Source of the DNA: Paragyromitra xinjiangensis
Lineage: Eukaryota; Ascomycota; Pezizomycetes; Pezizales; Discinaceae
Assembly (NCBI GenBank): GCA_038503065.1
Contig: JBCAMK010000002.1
Location: 2,356,001 to 2,420,000, forward strand
DNA length: 64,000 bases
Direction: 5' to 3'
Numbering within the stretch: the first letter of the stretch is position 1; the number at the start of each line of letters is the position of its first letter. The notes below the pieces were generated by a model. The model was not told the DNA's origin. It saw only the letters and a list, made by a program, of their open reading frames with translations, and did no database searches. This document shows positions 12,169 to 23,770 of the stretch, one piece after another. Made by a program: the position numbers and the translations under genes.

Positions 12169-13256
12169 ATCAGCGTGAAAGAGACTTTGTCAAGGTATTG
12201 TGAGCGGATATCATGATCACATTCCACAGTTCGGGGAATGCCCTTAATTTCCATGAGGGGTATTTGAGAACCATTTCCAGGAAAATACAATGCTAATTCG
12301 GGCTAGATACAATCATACGGCTTGCAAGAAGCCATTGCGAGGATACTTGGCCTAAGTGTTTTGGGGGTAAAAAAATCTGTTTCTTTCGGGTTGACACCAC
12401 GAAACCCTTGCCCCGATGTCAGCAGCCAATCTCGTGTCGACCAAATATTTATTAGCGCCAAGACCTTCCAATGATATTGGTCCGCTCTCTAATATTGGCT
12501 ATACTCTCCTAGTTAGTTTTTGTAAGCGGTGATAGATGAGGGATCCTGCCGATAGCAATCAGTTTATCTACCTGTGGTTCCGCCAGAGAATTCAGATTGT
12601 TCATCATTGGAAAGACTAAACAGCCAACTTTTTGTCTTTCCTAGGCTTTGGTGTCTCTACGTTAGGCTACAGTTAGATTCTAGGATTTGATTAATACCAC
12701 TCTACGAGTTGATTTTATCGAATTCCTGAAGCTCTCGTCATCACCTACCACCTCTTACATACACTACGTATACATGTATACATGTATGTAAGTATCACCC
12801 TAACTATCTCCTATGGGGTCCTCCTATAGTGTAGCCAAAGGCTGGATGGGTACTACATGTAACTCCGACAGCCTAGACCGTATAAGATGTAAGTTTATAG
12901 GCTCTGGTTTAGTTGTTACCATATCTCAATGGGTGCTAGATAAATATTGGCTAGAGTTCACAAAGCTGAGGGGATACTTGGAATGCGATTTTTATCTTTT
13001 CAACATAGATATGATAACGGTGCTGTCACTTCCAGGCTGTTAATTAAAATCGACAAGCAAATTCCGGGGTTAGGGGAGCCAGTCGGATAATCCCGAAAAG
13101 CGCAGTGTCTTAGCATGTGACAGCCCGCAGCCGCAGCTAGCCGGCGGCAATCCCCACCGCATCCTCCGGGAACCCCTCCACCAACGCATTCCTCGAATTC
13201 TCTGGACCGTAACTCGCATTATATTTTAGTTGACGATAATACCGTGCTTCTAAAAG
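12169..13256. promoter_or_regulatory. Divergent region between THG1 and HADH
   Basis: No coding exon is supported in this 1.1-kb head-to-head region. It holds a palindromic run of CATGTA units at about 12765-12790 and another near 12855. It must contain the promoters of both genes; no individual site can be assigned. Confidence 0.4.
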
Positions 13257-14395
13257 ATGTTTAGAACATCCGTCGTTAAATCACTGTTCAAACCCACAGC
13301 CGGTTCAGCTCGTCTATTCTCCATCTCTACCTCCCGAGCGGCAGGACACAATGTCAAGCGACTCGGTGTCATTGGTGCTGGCCAGATGGTATATCCCCAT
13401 ATGCTCGATTTACTACGCTTGATGGGATATGAATATCTGATTGATGGCTAGGGTCTTGGGATAGCTCTAGTAGCCGCAAAGGTCGCTGAGGTTCCTGTAA
13501 CGATCGTTGATAGCTCCCAAGCATCAATAGACAAGTCTCTCAAATTCATGAGTAGGTCACCCAGTCCCCTGAATTGAATTGTGGCTGGATTAGAAAACTG
13601 ACTAACTGGTGCATTCCTATAGAGACATTGCTCGAGAAGGACATTGCCAAACAACGTTTAACTGGTGATATCGCTGAGCAGATCAGGGCCCGCATCTCAA
13701 CGTCCACCGAGCTTTCCGCGCTATCAGGTGCAGACTTCGTGATCGAAGCTGTTCCCGTATGTCTCCCCAGCCCAGAATCTATCCTAAATGCCAAACTGAG
13801 CCCCAAGTAATCATAGGAAATCCTTGCCCTCAAACTCGACATCTTCTCTCGCCTCCCCTCCGTAGCTTCCCCTAACGCTATCCTCGCCACAAACACCTCC
13901 AGCATCTCCATAACCAAGATCGCTGCCGCCGCTGTTGGTGCCGAAGACCGTGTCATCAGCACCCACTTTATGAATCCAGTCCCTGTCCAAAAAGGTGTCG
14001 AGATCATCACTGGTCTACAAACAAGCAATGAGACCCTATCCCGCAGTTTAGAGTTCGTTAAAGCCATGGGTAAAATCCCCAGTAAGAGTAAAGACACTCC
14101 GGGGTTCTTGGCGAATCGCATTTTGATGCCTTATATCAACGAAGCTATCATTTGTCTCGAGACTGGAGTTGGCGAGAAGGAAGATATTGATAACATCATG
14201 AAGAATGGGACTAATGTCCCCATGGGCCCACTACAATTGGCGGACTTTATTGGGCTAGACACATGTCTCAACATTATGAAAGTGTTGTATGAGGATACCT
14301 CGGACTCGAAGTACAGGCCGTCAGTGTTGCTGCACAAGATGGTTGATGCGGGTTGGCTAGGTAAAAAGAGCGGGAAGGGATTTTATAATTATTAA
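13257..14395 (+). CDS. Mitochondrial 3-hydroxyacyl-CoA dehydrogenase
   Basis: Four exons: 13257-13388, 13452-13551, 13623-13756 and 13817-14395, giving 314 aa. The first 30 residues (MFRTSVVKSLFKP...) form an Arg/Ser-rich presequence. The NAD-binding Rossmann loop is GVIGAGQMGLGIA, split by intron 1. The catalytic region STHFMNPVPVQKGVEII carries the family His, and PGFLANRILMPYINEA follows. The end, WLGKKSGKGFYNY, is typical of the C-terminal dimerisation domain. The enzyme oxidises L-3-hydroxyacyl-CoA to 3-ketoacyl-CoA in short-chain beta-oxidation or branched amino-acid breakdown. No peroxisomal SKL-type tail is present. 3-Hydroxybutyryl-CoA specificity is possible and cannot be judged here. 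Confidence 0.92.
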
Positions 14396-15012
14396 GGGAA
14401 TCATAGAAGTGGCGTATGTGAAGAGGGTTGTGACATACTGGTTGCATGGTGCATTATCTGGGTGGGCGCAGGTGTAGTATTATGGTTTCTCTGGATAGAT
14501 TCAAAAGACATCTATGTCATGTAGTGGTCTTTGCAACGCTTCGGGCCTTCGCTTTATGGTGCGGCTTTAGTTCGCAATTTCATGCACAGAAAGTATATTT
14601 CATAGATTGTCACTCGCCAGACTCGGTAATACGAAATTCAGCAGCTTAAAGAAATCTCTCAAGCCCTAAACTTGCATAATCTTCCTGATTGATTTCCTCA
14701 TCTCCACTTCGAATTCCGAAATATGCAACATAAACCTCAAGCTTGCGTCAATTCTCTCCTAATCCAGTGTACCGAGCGGATCTCTAAGAGCCGGCTCATT
14801 TCCAACCCATTTCACATAAATGGCCACATGCCACATACTTGGCCCGAGATTAATTAATGTTAGGTTTTTGCACGGTGTGTGCATGCGGCGTCGCAATAAA
14901 CCGGCCGGAAATATTTAACATCGCCATAAGTACATGCCTACAAAGTTCTGGGCCAAGTTGCAATCTTATCGGAAGGTTTGAACTATGGCTGTCGCTTGTT
15001 TAACCGTGCATC
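14396..15012. other. Intergenic between convergent HADH and ankyrin genes
   Basis: No gene is supported; the tails of both flanking genes meet here. AT-rich with no visible repeat. Confidence 0.5.
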
Positions 15013-17844
15013 CTAATTGAAAAGGTTATAAGACCCTGGTGTATGATTGTTTGATAGATCTCTGTCAAATGGGTTGCCGTAAGGGATTGTGGTCTGCATG
15101 GCTGGGGCGGTTGTTCGTGTACTCCCACCATAGGGATTATTGTGAGGGCTTATGCTCTGATCAGGCCCTGGATAGCTCTGCAGGGCGCTATAAGGGATCA
15201 CACCCTGAATCCTAAAATCAGTCTGGGACATGATGGCCCGCTGATGCACTGAGGTTGATTTATCGGCCTTTGACAAATATGCCATGGAAGGGCTACTATA
15301 CTGGTTGTGCGTCGGTCCACGGTAGGCAGCATCGTATGGTGACACTATCTGCGGGCTAGGTCTCGCATTATGTAGCCCCATCGGGGTTGGTGGTGATTGA
15401 GGGTAATCTGGTAGGCTTGATTGCGGCGCTTGTGAATAGGTTAACCCCGATGGCTTGAAGAGATCGTACTGAATACGGCGGGGTATTTGGTCTATGCTAA
15501 ATGCGTAGTCTCTAGAACTATCGGTTACCATGAGCCGGCTGTCATACTCTCCCTAACATACTTTCGCTGGAAATATCGGAACAAACCTCTCAGGAGCCTT
15601 CGCTCTGGCTGGGCCATTACCATCTTGCGGGATGGCTGTGTGTCGTCTTTTTACCTCGAAAGGGCGTGGGGTGTTTATGTGTAGGGATAAGATTATGCTA
15701 TCTGTCGCAGTCGAAATTGCCTCCTCTAGATTTTCTCGTCCAATTTTGTCAAGGTTAAAGCCACATTCGGACAAAGTCCCCTTCCACTGTTCTAAAACTC
15801 CCCTATGCTTCGCGATATCAGTTGGCGTAATCCCATCATCACTCCTAGCCAACGGATCTGCACCGCTTTTCAATAACAATTTTACAGTTTCCTTCTTATA
15901 TTCGGGCATCGAGCATAGTAATGCATGATGTAATGCAGTCAAGCCCCTGTCGTCTTTTCTTGTAACACTGGCCCCATTTTTTATGAGTGCTGTGGAGGAG
16001 TCCGTATCATCATTCATCTCATAGACTTCCCACATCAAGGGCGTACGGCCGAGGCAGTCGATGTGATCCAAATCAACGATGAAATGGTCTTGGTGAACTA
16101 TTGACTGAATAAGTTCTTTCATACGACCTTGCGTGTTATGACCAAAGAGGGCATTTTGGCCTGAAATGTTGGGGATTGAAGGGTCACAGCCATGTGATAT
16201 CAAGAGGCTGACGATATCGGTGTTGTAGGAGAGCAATGTCGTCCAGTGAAGTGGGGTTCTTTATGCGTGTTTTAGCAGCGGTCTTAATATTACTATTTTC
16301 CAGATATTATCTTGATTCACTTACCGTGATACATCATTCGTAGCACAAGGGTCGGCGCCATTCTCTAAAAGGAACTTGCAAGTCTCAAAGTTCCCCAAGG
16401 ATGCAGCCCACTAAGTCTTCAGTTAGCTCGTCTCCTAAGATTTCAATTCGTAGGTTCTATGGGTTTTCTGACATGTAATGGCGTCCGTCCATGTGTATCT
16501 CTATCTCTAGGCGTTGCTAATCTTTGGGCAAATAGCTGTTGAATACCCTTCATATCTCCGGCTCGTGAAAATTCCATAATCTTTGCGTTGTCGGGAACTA
16601 CGGCATAATACGAAAGATTCGTGCTTATGGACGATTCCCCGTTCTGATTCGCGTGCTTTACAAAAGAGGCTGCAAATGCGGTCTTGAAGAGCCAGGGCGC
16701 AGGGATGAATGTAAATCCTGCCTCAAAGCTATCTTTTTGTTGGTGGGAGGTTCTCGAGAATACGCTCTGCTGGATAGTTTCACTGCTAATGAAGACGAGT
16801 AACACGCCAAAAATTGTCTCATAACGGCGATATTTACGGTCCCTTAAGTTCAAAGTAGAACTAGGGGGCTGAGGTTTTTGGTAGGATAGTTGTGTGCCGC
16901 AAACCCCATCGCGTTCATCGAAGTTGAAGAACGGGCCAGTTGCGCCCTCGAGGCTCAAGATATCTCCTGCTACAATACTTTCGAGCTCTGGCTTTGGGGA
17001 GAGGTGGCTGTTTGAGCTAAAAGAATTAAGATGTGGTGGGGGATTGCTAGAATTATTCATTCCGGAGAATGTGGAAAATAGAGCTTCTTGAGCCCCGGAT
17101 GTAATCTCGGATCGTATCATGGTAACTAAATTTTCATGGAGGGCTGTTGTGCTTGAATTTTGGATGTGATGGCTGATTATACCCAAAGAATGGCGGATTG
17201 ATTCCGAAGTATTTCCAAACAGGTTCAATTTTTCGCTTATAATTGACACCTCAGAGGAATTCTTTCCTTGCGACTCAATGATCTTGCTGACTGAGTCTTG
17301 CAGAGATTTCATACTGTTCATGGCCTGGATGTCAAGAGATCTGCTAAATTCAGCTCGCGAACACTTGAGTGAAGATATCTTGGATATGGGACCACGGGTA
17401 TATATATTACCTCCCAAGACTTGATAGAGCCAAAGATATGGTTTGTTTGTGTGATGCCAGTCGATCCATTGATTTCTTGACGTCAGATTCCCAATAAGCC
17501 CATTTTACTCTATTCCAGGCCCTACGCCCCTTCCCAGTGATTCCAGGATCGTGAGAACCTGACTGAGCCCGTTGTACGATTTTTTCGAGCTTTTTCAAAT
17601 CGTCCATACATCCTTCGATGTTCAAAAGCATTGCGTCATCCACAAATGTCGTTTTCTCCAGTTTCAAACTAAAATTGGCGATGCCTGACAGCAAATCATG
17701 GAGATGAAGCAAATCTCTGGATAGGTTCTGTATCTCTTGTGGGGCCTCAGCGATGGTGGCGAGGAAGCCATGAAGCTTGGCGGCGATTTGGGCTGTTTGT
17801 GCGGCAAAACAAATGAGCCCTGTGATGCTGGCAGCTGCTTCCAT
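15013..17844 (-). CDS. Ankyrin-repeat protein with NLR-type helical N-terminal domain
   Basis: Five exons: 17844-17411, 17343-16473, 16410-16325, 16258-15562 and 15468-15013, about 847 aa. Residues 1-145 resemble the helical domain found at the N-terminus of many fungal NLR and ankyrin proteins (start MEAAASITGLICFAAQTAQI, then an EIQNLSRDLLHLHDLL pattern). A Ser/Asn-rich linker with a predicted coiled region follows (145-420). Ankyrin repeats occupy about 425-660, with clear TPLHWAA, TPLHWTT, TPLMWEV and TALHHAL motifs. The last 150 residues are rich in Pro, Ser and Tyr and look disordered. No NACHT or NB-ARC P-loop is present, so this is not a complete NLR. The final intron boundary was chosen by phase only. 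Function is unknown; a self/non-self or signalling scaffold role is inference. Confidence 0.82.
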
Positions 17845-18419
17845 TTTGTTAACAAGTTATTGGATTTGGAATAGGACGACGGTCAAAGCCAGTATAATGT
17901 CATAACATCAAAAGCTTTCTGAGGAAGGAGAGGGGAAAGTCGAGATATACTGTAGCCTAGGGATGGCTACCTTGGGGGACTGGGGTATTTGGTTTGTAGC
18001 CAAAATTATGTAGCACGTTACACAATCACGATTTCCGGCAGAGCAGCCTATATTTAGGTAAACTAACTGGTATCACTAAAGAGAAGCGGATAATTTATAT
18101 ATTATGCTGTGGGGTGAAGGCCCTTGGATAGAAAAACTGTCTACTCCGTTACCCATAGATTATCACTCGAAACTCAATAACAGGAGGGGGCCTCCTAGAC
18201 AGCGCGATGAGTAAGGAAAATAGTCTCTCATAGGTATATCACATACATCCATACGCGAAATCAAACGAAACGAAGGTATCGCCTTTCTTCCCTAAGATGT
18301 AGCTCTCGGAGGAAAAAAACCATGATTACTGATCACAAACTATCACTCGAGCCCACCTTGCCTACAGATTGGGTGAGAGCACCCGTACATAAGAGCCTAA
18401 TCGAACTTTGTATTCAAGT
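17845..18419. other. Intergenic between ankyrin and methyltransferase genes
   Basis: No exon is supported. Two copies of ATCACTCG lie at 18162 and 18342; the first is preceded by CATAGATT, exactly as at 55870. Confidence 0.45.
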
Positions 18420-19244
18420 TCAATTTTGCGGCAAATACACAGATACTTCCAAGCCTCCACTATACGGTGTTGTCAAGGTCCTGAATCCATTTGCTGGATC
18501 TTGGATGTATGCAAGGAATTCTTTATACAGTGGTTTCGCCATGACAACATTATCCGCAATGACGATCGCCCCGTGACGTAGACGTGGCTGAATGATCTTC
18601 AGCGTAGGTAGCGCAAGTGGTGTCCAGACTATTTAGCAAAATCGCCAATATTAGTTCTCGATTTCGAGGAGTGACTCATACTAGAAGGGAGCAAGCATAC
18701 TATCAAGCAGCAGCATATCAACCTGCTCAGGCATCCCTTCTTCGACCTTAAGAGTCTCCAATAGGTCTCCCTCTCTGAGTTCGATCCATGGCTCCACCTC
18801 TGCTCCAGCTTCTTGCCAATGCTCCCTTGCTCTTGCAGCTTTCGTTGGCTCCTTTTCTGTAGCAATCACTTTGCCAGCAGGCGTGGTGCCTCCGGCTGAA
18901 TTTCTCGCAGCTTGTGCAACATTCTGGCCAACAGCTAACGCCAAATAGATAGTCGAAACGCCAAAACTTGTTCCGGCCTCAACGATTCTTGTCGCTCCAA
19001 GAGCTCTAGCAAGAAGATAGACAAATTCGCACTTTTCGGGTTCCAATGCAACGAATTTATCTCTCATGTGGTCGTCTGAGGCAGCAGTCCAAAGTTCATC
19101 GAAAAGATAGTTGCGAGCGAGACGGGATAGATAAAATATTTTTTGCGAGTAAGAATTCTCTTGCGCTTCGGATAGCTCATGAAGACGCTGGAGGAGGTTA
19201 TGTACTTGAGGGGAGGCGACGACAGCGGGAGTTGGTTGGACCAT
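18420..19244 (-). CDS. Class I SAM-dependent O-methyltransferase
   Basis: Two exons: 19244-18701 and 18628-18420, giving 250 aa. The SAM-binding motif I is RIVEAGTSFGVSTIYLA and motif II is GKVIATEKEPTKA. VDMLLLDIWTPLALPTLKII spans the 72-bp intron, followed by GAIVIADNVV. This matches the caffeoyl-CoA/catechol O-methyltransferase-like family, which is common in fungi. The methyl acceptor is unknown. There is no neighbouring polyketide or peptide synthase, so a secondary-metabolite role is not supported by context. The ATG opens with a Pro-rich short leader (MVQPTPAVVAS) and no signal peptide. Confidence 0.88.
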
Positions 19245-20124
19245 TCTGAGTTTCCTGTATTATCTAGGGGGGATACAAGAGGGTTTGAAAGGACCTAGAT
19301 TCGAGAATGGGGGTAACACTATATGCTAGGTCGGATGAGTCATTGACTTGTCTTTCCGCGGAAATACAGATTGAAGTTTCTTCAGATTGATTACCTTTAG
19401 TTGCACTGCATTGCATTAGCACCCTAGAGAAATGAATAACGACTAAAACTACGGAACAGTACCTGGAGCATGATTAGGTGTCTCCGGGAGAAATACGATT
19501 CCAGCGTAAACTGAGATATGAAATGCTCGCTTCCAAGTTTTGTATGACTTCATCTAGGATATCGTTAGCCAACCACCCCGAGATCTGCGGGTGTAATTCA
19601 AATCTTCGGGAGATATATCTGAAAGAATCAATTCCTAAAGAAAGGCCGCATATCGATCCGGCAGTGTGAAGCTACGTCTGCGATGGTAAGGAACAATTAA
19701 CCAAATATGATATGATCAATTAGCTTTAGGACACAAGTCCGGAAGATCGGCATAGTCTACACATACATGTACGTATTCACTTCTTCTAAAATCAACAGCT
19801 CATTCTTGCATTCATGAGCTCATTCAGAATCAAATCTGCCAAGGCTCTAGACTTACGTGTAGCTTTTCCACCTCACACCTGTAACGTGGAATTAGAAAGC
19901 TGAGTTATCACCAAAGTAACTTTATCCTTGCTAGTTAGTTTGTGCAAGAACATTCCTATCTTTCACTGTCTCGAGCCAGATCTACTTTATTTGAACTAGC
20001 TCGCATGGGTGGATATCATACTGGTGTCTAGACCTATAAAACAGGAAAATCTCCAAGGCTCAAGCTCTATATCAGTAGCTCAAAAATCCTCCCCACAGAC
20101 TCCGGATCGATCCGTCCCCTTCTT
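19245..20124. other. Intergenic, no gene seen
   Basis: AT-rich sequence between two minus-strand genes. One TACATGTA palindrome is at about 19760. No exon with family resemblance was found on either strand. Confidence 0.4.
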
Positions 20125-21149
20125 TCAACTAGATGAATCCTTCACTGTAGGCGCAAGTTGGTCCACAATATTATTTTTGTCATTCCATGCCAACTTTACG
20201 TACCTAAATATACCGTACATAATCAGCAAGATTTGGATAGCTGTCGTAGAGGTATTAACGGACTTTGTGTGGCTCCCCCGAGCAAATAGCTCGTTTTTCT
20301 CGTTACGGAAACTAATACTTGTGAAAGCGAGAGTTTTGCCGACTTTGATGGTACCCGCTCGTCCTGTTAACCAGCTGTTCTCATTTGTGTGGAAGACGGC
20401 TCAGTGCTCAGGGGACACATACACTTGTCACAGTTTACTTCAGCACGAATTGTGTTGCCGATTTGACCTCCCGATGAAAGATACGTCACTAAACAAGTTT
20501 AAGACGGATAAGCCCAATTTTACACCAAGAAACAATTGTACACATACCATTCAAGTCTGTAGAGACCCCGGTTGAGTATAATCCCCTAGAAGCAACTGCC
20601 AAAGAACCACCTAGATCAACTAAAAATAGCAATATTATTAGCAAGTATGTAGGAAAGACCGTGGGGGTAAGATTGATGGGCTAACTTGCCCATTGAGGCA
20701 ATTGTACCACCGTGAAGTATGCCGAGTCTGTTCTGCAAATTTGGATTAGGGGCACTCGCATGCTACCAAAACGAAAGAATTTAACATACAGTATGATGTT
20801 TTTCGACCTGAAGTTCGAATTGAACTTTTCCAGGTTCAGCGTGGGTAAGTTTGAGCTGTAGGCATAATATCCAAGGAGAAAATGAGTCAACCCATAGGTT
20901 GCTATACAATTAAAGCAGCAGAGAAATCGCACATTCTGAAGAAGTCTAACCTTGTTTAGTTTATTTTTACGGCTCAGATCGAATTTGAGAAGTACCTTGG
21001 CTCTAGCCCACTAGTTTCCAAGAAGGATGACCAGACCTACATGTATGATCAGGTTACGATTAGAAATCAGCTAGGACTTGCCTGTAAAGTTGCGAAGAGA
21101 TTTTGATTTTACGAACAGAGCGAACAAATTTGAGAGCAGGGGTAGACAT
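20125..21149 (-). CDS. Hot-dog fold acyl-CoA thioesterase (4HBT family), eight small exons
   Basis: This gene has no long open frame; it was found by joining short exons: 21149-21117, 21036-20977, 20855-20790, 20732-20690, 20619-20548, 20488-20423, 20342-20264 and 20203-20125, giving 165 aa. The product starts MSTPALKFVRSVW. It carries the hot-dog signature NRLGILHGGTIASMVDLGG with the HGG turn, then STDLNVTYLSSGG, and ends near GSHTKYVKLAWND, all typical of fungal PaaI/ACOT13-like thioesterases. These enzymes hydrolyse acyl-CoA to free acid. Intron 4 has the GC donor GCAAGT. Intron 2 lacks a normal donor: the conserved sequence ends at ATC (20977) and TGAGCC follows, as if a G had been lost from GTGAGC. 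An alternative GT-AG path (donor 20995) stays open but replaces conserved residues. It could therefore be intact with odd splicing, or a recent pseudogene. Confidence 0.75.
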
Positions 21150-21394
21150 TTTAAAACTGTAATATCAAAAACTGTGGAGATGCGTTTCTCGTTGCGTAAA
21201 GCTCGGTCTGGCTCGCCAGACAAAATATTGCAGGAAAACCGAGGCAAAGAGCCTTAGTAACCCTAACCCTAAAATTAGCCCAGGTTACCCTGCCCATGAC
21301 GATGGAGTTTCAACATTCTAAAGCCCCAAACTATTTTTTGTAAATCTCATATCAGACCCGAATTCTATTCCAATTCCCTTCAACACAGGTCAAG
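21150..21394. promoter_or_regulatory. Bidirectional promoter with telomere-repeat (telobox-like) motif
   Basis: The 245 bp between the divergent thioesterase and GatA genes contain AACCCTAACCCTAAAA at 21259-21274, roughly midway between the start codons. AACCCTAA is the binding word of Myb-type telobox factors in fungi and plants; that it works here is inference. Confidence 0.4.
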
Positions 21395-23250
21395 ATGGCC
21401 CAAGTTCAGCTACTTAGGAATAGCATGCAAGCCATAAAAGCCAATGGACATCTTAACGCCTTCATTTCACTTAGGCCAGAGCAGGTACTGTTGGAGGAAG
21501 CTCAATTGGCAGATAAGCGACAAGCTGAAGGTGAGCGAGCGGATTAAGAAAGAGTGGATTTATCTATCTGGATACTTGTAAATACTAAAATTGTAAGGAA
21601 TTGAAAATCAAAAATCGGGAACCAGCGGTCAATTGATAGCCATCAAAGATAACATCTGTACCACCGATCTACCAACAACCTGCGCTTCAGAGATGCTGAG
21701 AGGTTAGAGATCCTGAAACCTCAATATTTATTCACCAATGCTTGTTACTAAGTATCTTACGCTTAGATTACTTCTCGCCATTCGAAGCAACCGTGGTACA
21801 GAATCTTAGAAATGCTGGGGCTATTATAATGGGCAAAACAAATATGGATGAATTTGGAATGGGGTAAGAAAAACCAGGAACCTGAAATGACTAGTTTTCA
21901 GCATAATTGTCTGATAATAGAGCAATAGATAACAGAAAGCCATAGATCCCATTCAACACACTCAATTTTCGGTGCCGTTTCCCAGCCAGGCTCAGTAGGA
22001 ACTTCTGCTCGATCTGCTGGTGGAAGCTCTGGTGGAAGCGCAGCTGCTGTAGCAGCTAATATGTGTTATGCGTATGCTCCAACGGATCCCAACTTCAAAA
22101 GCATAGTCTAATTGCACCGTGTAGGGCGTTAGGTACCGATACCGGTGGTTCTGTTCGATTGCCCGCATCCTACTGTGGAATAGTAGGGTTCAAGCCTTCG
22201 TATGGAATGCTTTCTCGTTGGGGAGTGGTACCATACGCGAACTCGTTAGATACGGTAGGAATAATGGGAAGAAGCGTCGCCTCTACGAAATCGATCTTCA
22301 GTATGAACAATCCAAGTTCAAAACAAATGTTCTCATTATGTTGATTTTGACTGATTTTTCAGATGCGATAAATAGCCACGATCCTAACGACCCAACTAGT
22401 CTTTCCCCAAAAACTCGGGAACGCCTTAGTGAACGGCTACAGAGAGACAGAAAATCCAAAACTTTGAGGATAGGGATTCCCCAGGTATGCATAGTTCTAA
22501 CACTACCCAATGCCTTCGCTAACATTATCAAACGTAATTCAGGAATACAATGTCGATGAACTGACGCCACCTGTTCGCGCCGCCTGGAAAAAGACGATAG
22601 AATATTTGGCAAAACAGGGGCATAAAATCATCACCATCTCTCTGCCTCATACAAAGCAAGCCCTATCTGCATACTATGTCCTTGCGCCAGCAGAAGCCTC
22701 CTCAAACCTAGCGAAATACGACGGAGTACGATATGGCCACCGTGAACAAAGAGACCGCAGCGAGAATGGAGAAATCCTTTTTGCGCCAACGCGACAAGTT
22801 GGGTTTGGGGACGAAGTCCGACGAAGAATTCTAATGGGTGCTTACGCACTAAGCTCGGAAGCTATCGACAACTATTTCATCCAAGCGCAGAAAGTGCGAA
22901 GACTCGTACAAAAGGATTTCGACAACGCTTTCGTTCAGCCGAACTGGCTAATAAATGACGATATTAAGCAGGAGTCAAAGGGACATAGGGTAGATGTAAT
23001 GATTGCGCCCTGTTCGTTATCAACGGCGCCGTTGTTGGAAGATGTGAAGAACGAGAGCTCGCCGCTAGACTCTTATGTCAATGATGTATTGACAGTACCT
23101 GCGAGTTTGGCGGGGATTCCGGCGATCAGTGTTCCGGTCAGGACTCAAGATAAAAATAATTCGTATTCGGTTGGGATTCAGGTCATGGCGCAGTATGGCG
23201 ATGAAGATACTATGTTCAGGGTTGCGGGACTGCTTGAAGAAGGAGCTTAG
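21395..23250 (+). CDS. HER2: Mitochondrial Glu-tRNA(Gln) amidotransferase subunit A
   Basis: Seven exons: 21395-21530, 21598-21702, 21767-21863, 21946-22071, 22125-22300, 22363-22484 and 22543-23250, giving 489 aa, a normal length for fungal GatA/HER2. The amidase-signature Ser-cisSer-Lys triad is visible: Lys in IAIKDNIC, then [15 protein letters not shown] and [16 protein letters not shown]. The subunit releases ammonia from glutamine so that the GatFAB-type complex can convert mis-charged Glu-tRNA(Gln) to Gln-tRNA(Gln) in mitochondria. The N-terminus ([18 protein letters not shown]) is short and only weakly presequence-like, as in many relatives. It is divergently paired with the thioesterase gene. 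Confidence 0.93.
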
Positions 23251-23770
23251 GGTATTTGAGAATAGGAAAAGCCTATTCAAGGACTGTAAAACTCACATAT
23301 GAATAGTGGATACCAGATATCACCTACCTCTCCGATCCATCAATAGGTTTGAAAAGTTTACACCTTCAAATCTGCAGAATTCAATGCCATTATAGCCATG
23401 TATTAGACCTGTGCCATGAAAAGTTTCCATCGCCGCTTGTATCCCACGTTTGAAATATATGTGGATATCACGTGCACGAAATCCCCTCCTAAAGAGCTCT
23501 TATGCCACCGAATAAGCAAAAGCGCGGTGAGTATAAAAATAGGAACGGTATGAGAGATACTCAAACACACCAGATACCACCTACAGCAGGATGCGAAATA
23601 TGTCATAGCTAGCACGAAAATGAGGGAGTAATATGACACGAACAAAAGCTTTATAAAGATATAACGCCTGCCTAAAGCTCAATTACCCAAGATCAAGCTT
23701 ATACGGAAGGAGTGAGACATTCTGCAATTTCAAACAAAATCATGACTAATCACTCGCTATTTTTTCAGGC
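23251..23770. other. Intergenic downstream of GatA
   Basis: No gene is supported. One ATCACTCG octamer is at 23749, just before the fold-back elements begin. Confidence 0.4.

Noticed and set aside
20009..20575. 188-codon open frame on the + strand
   Set aside because: Begins with GTG, lacks family features and lies antisense to the last exons of the spliced thioesterase gene.
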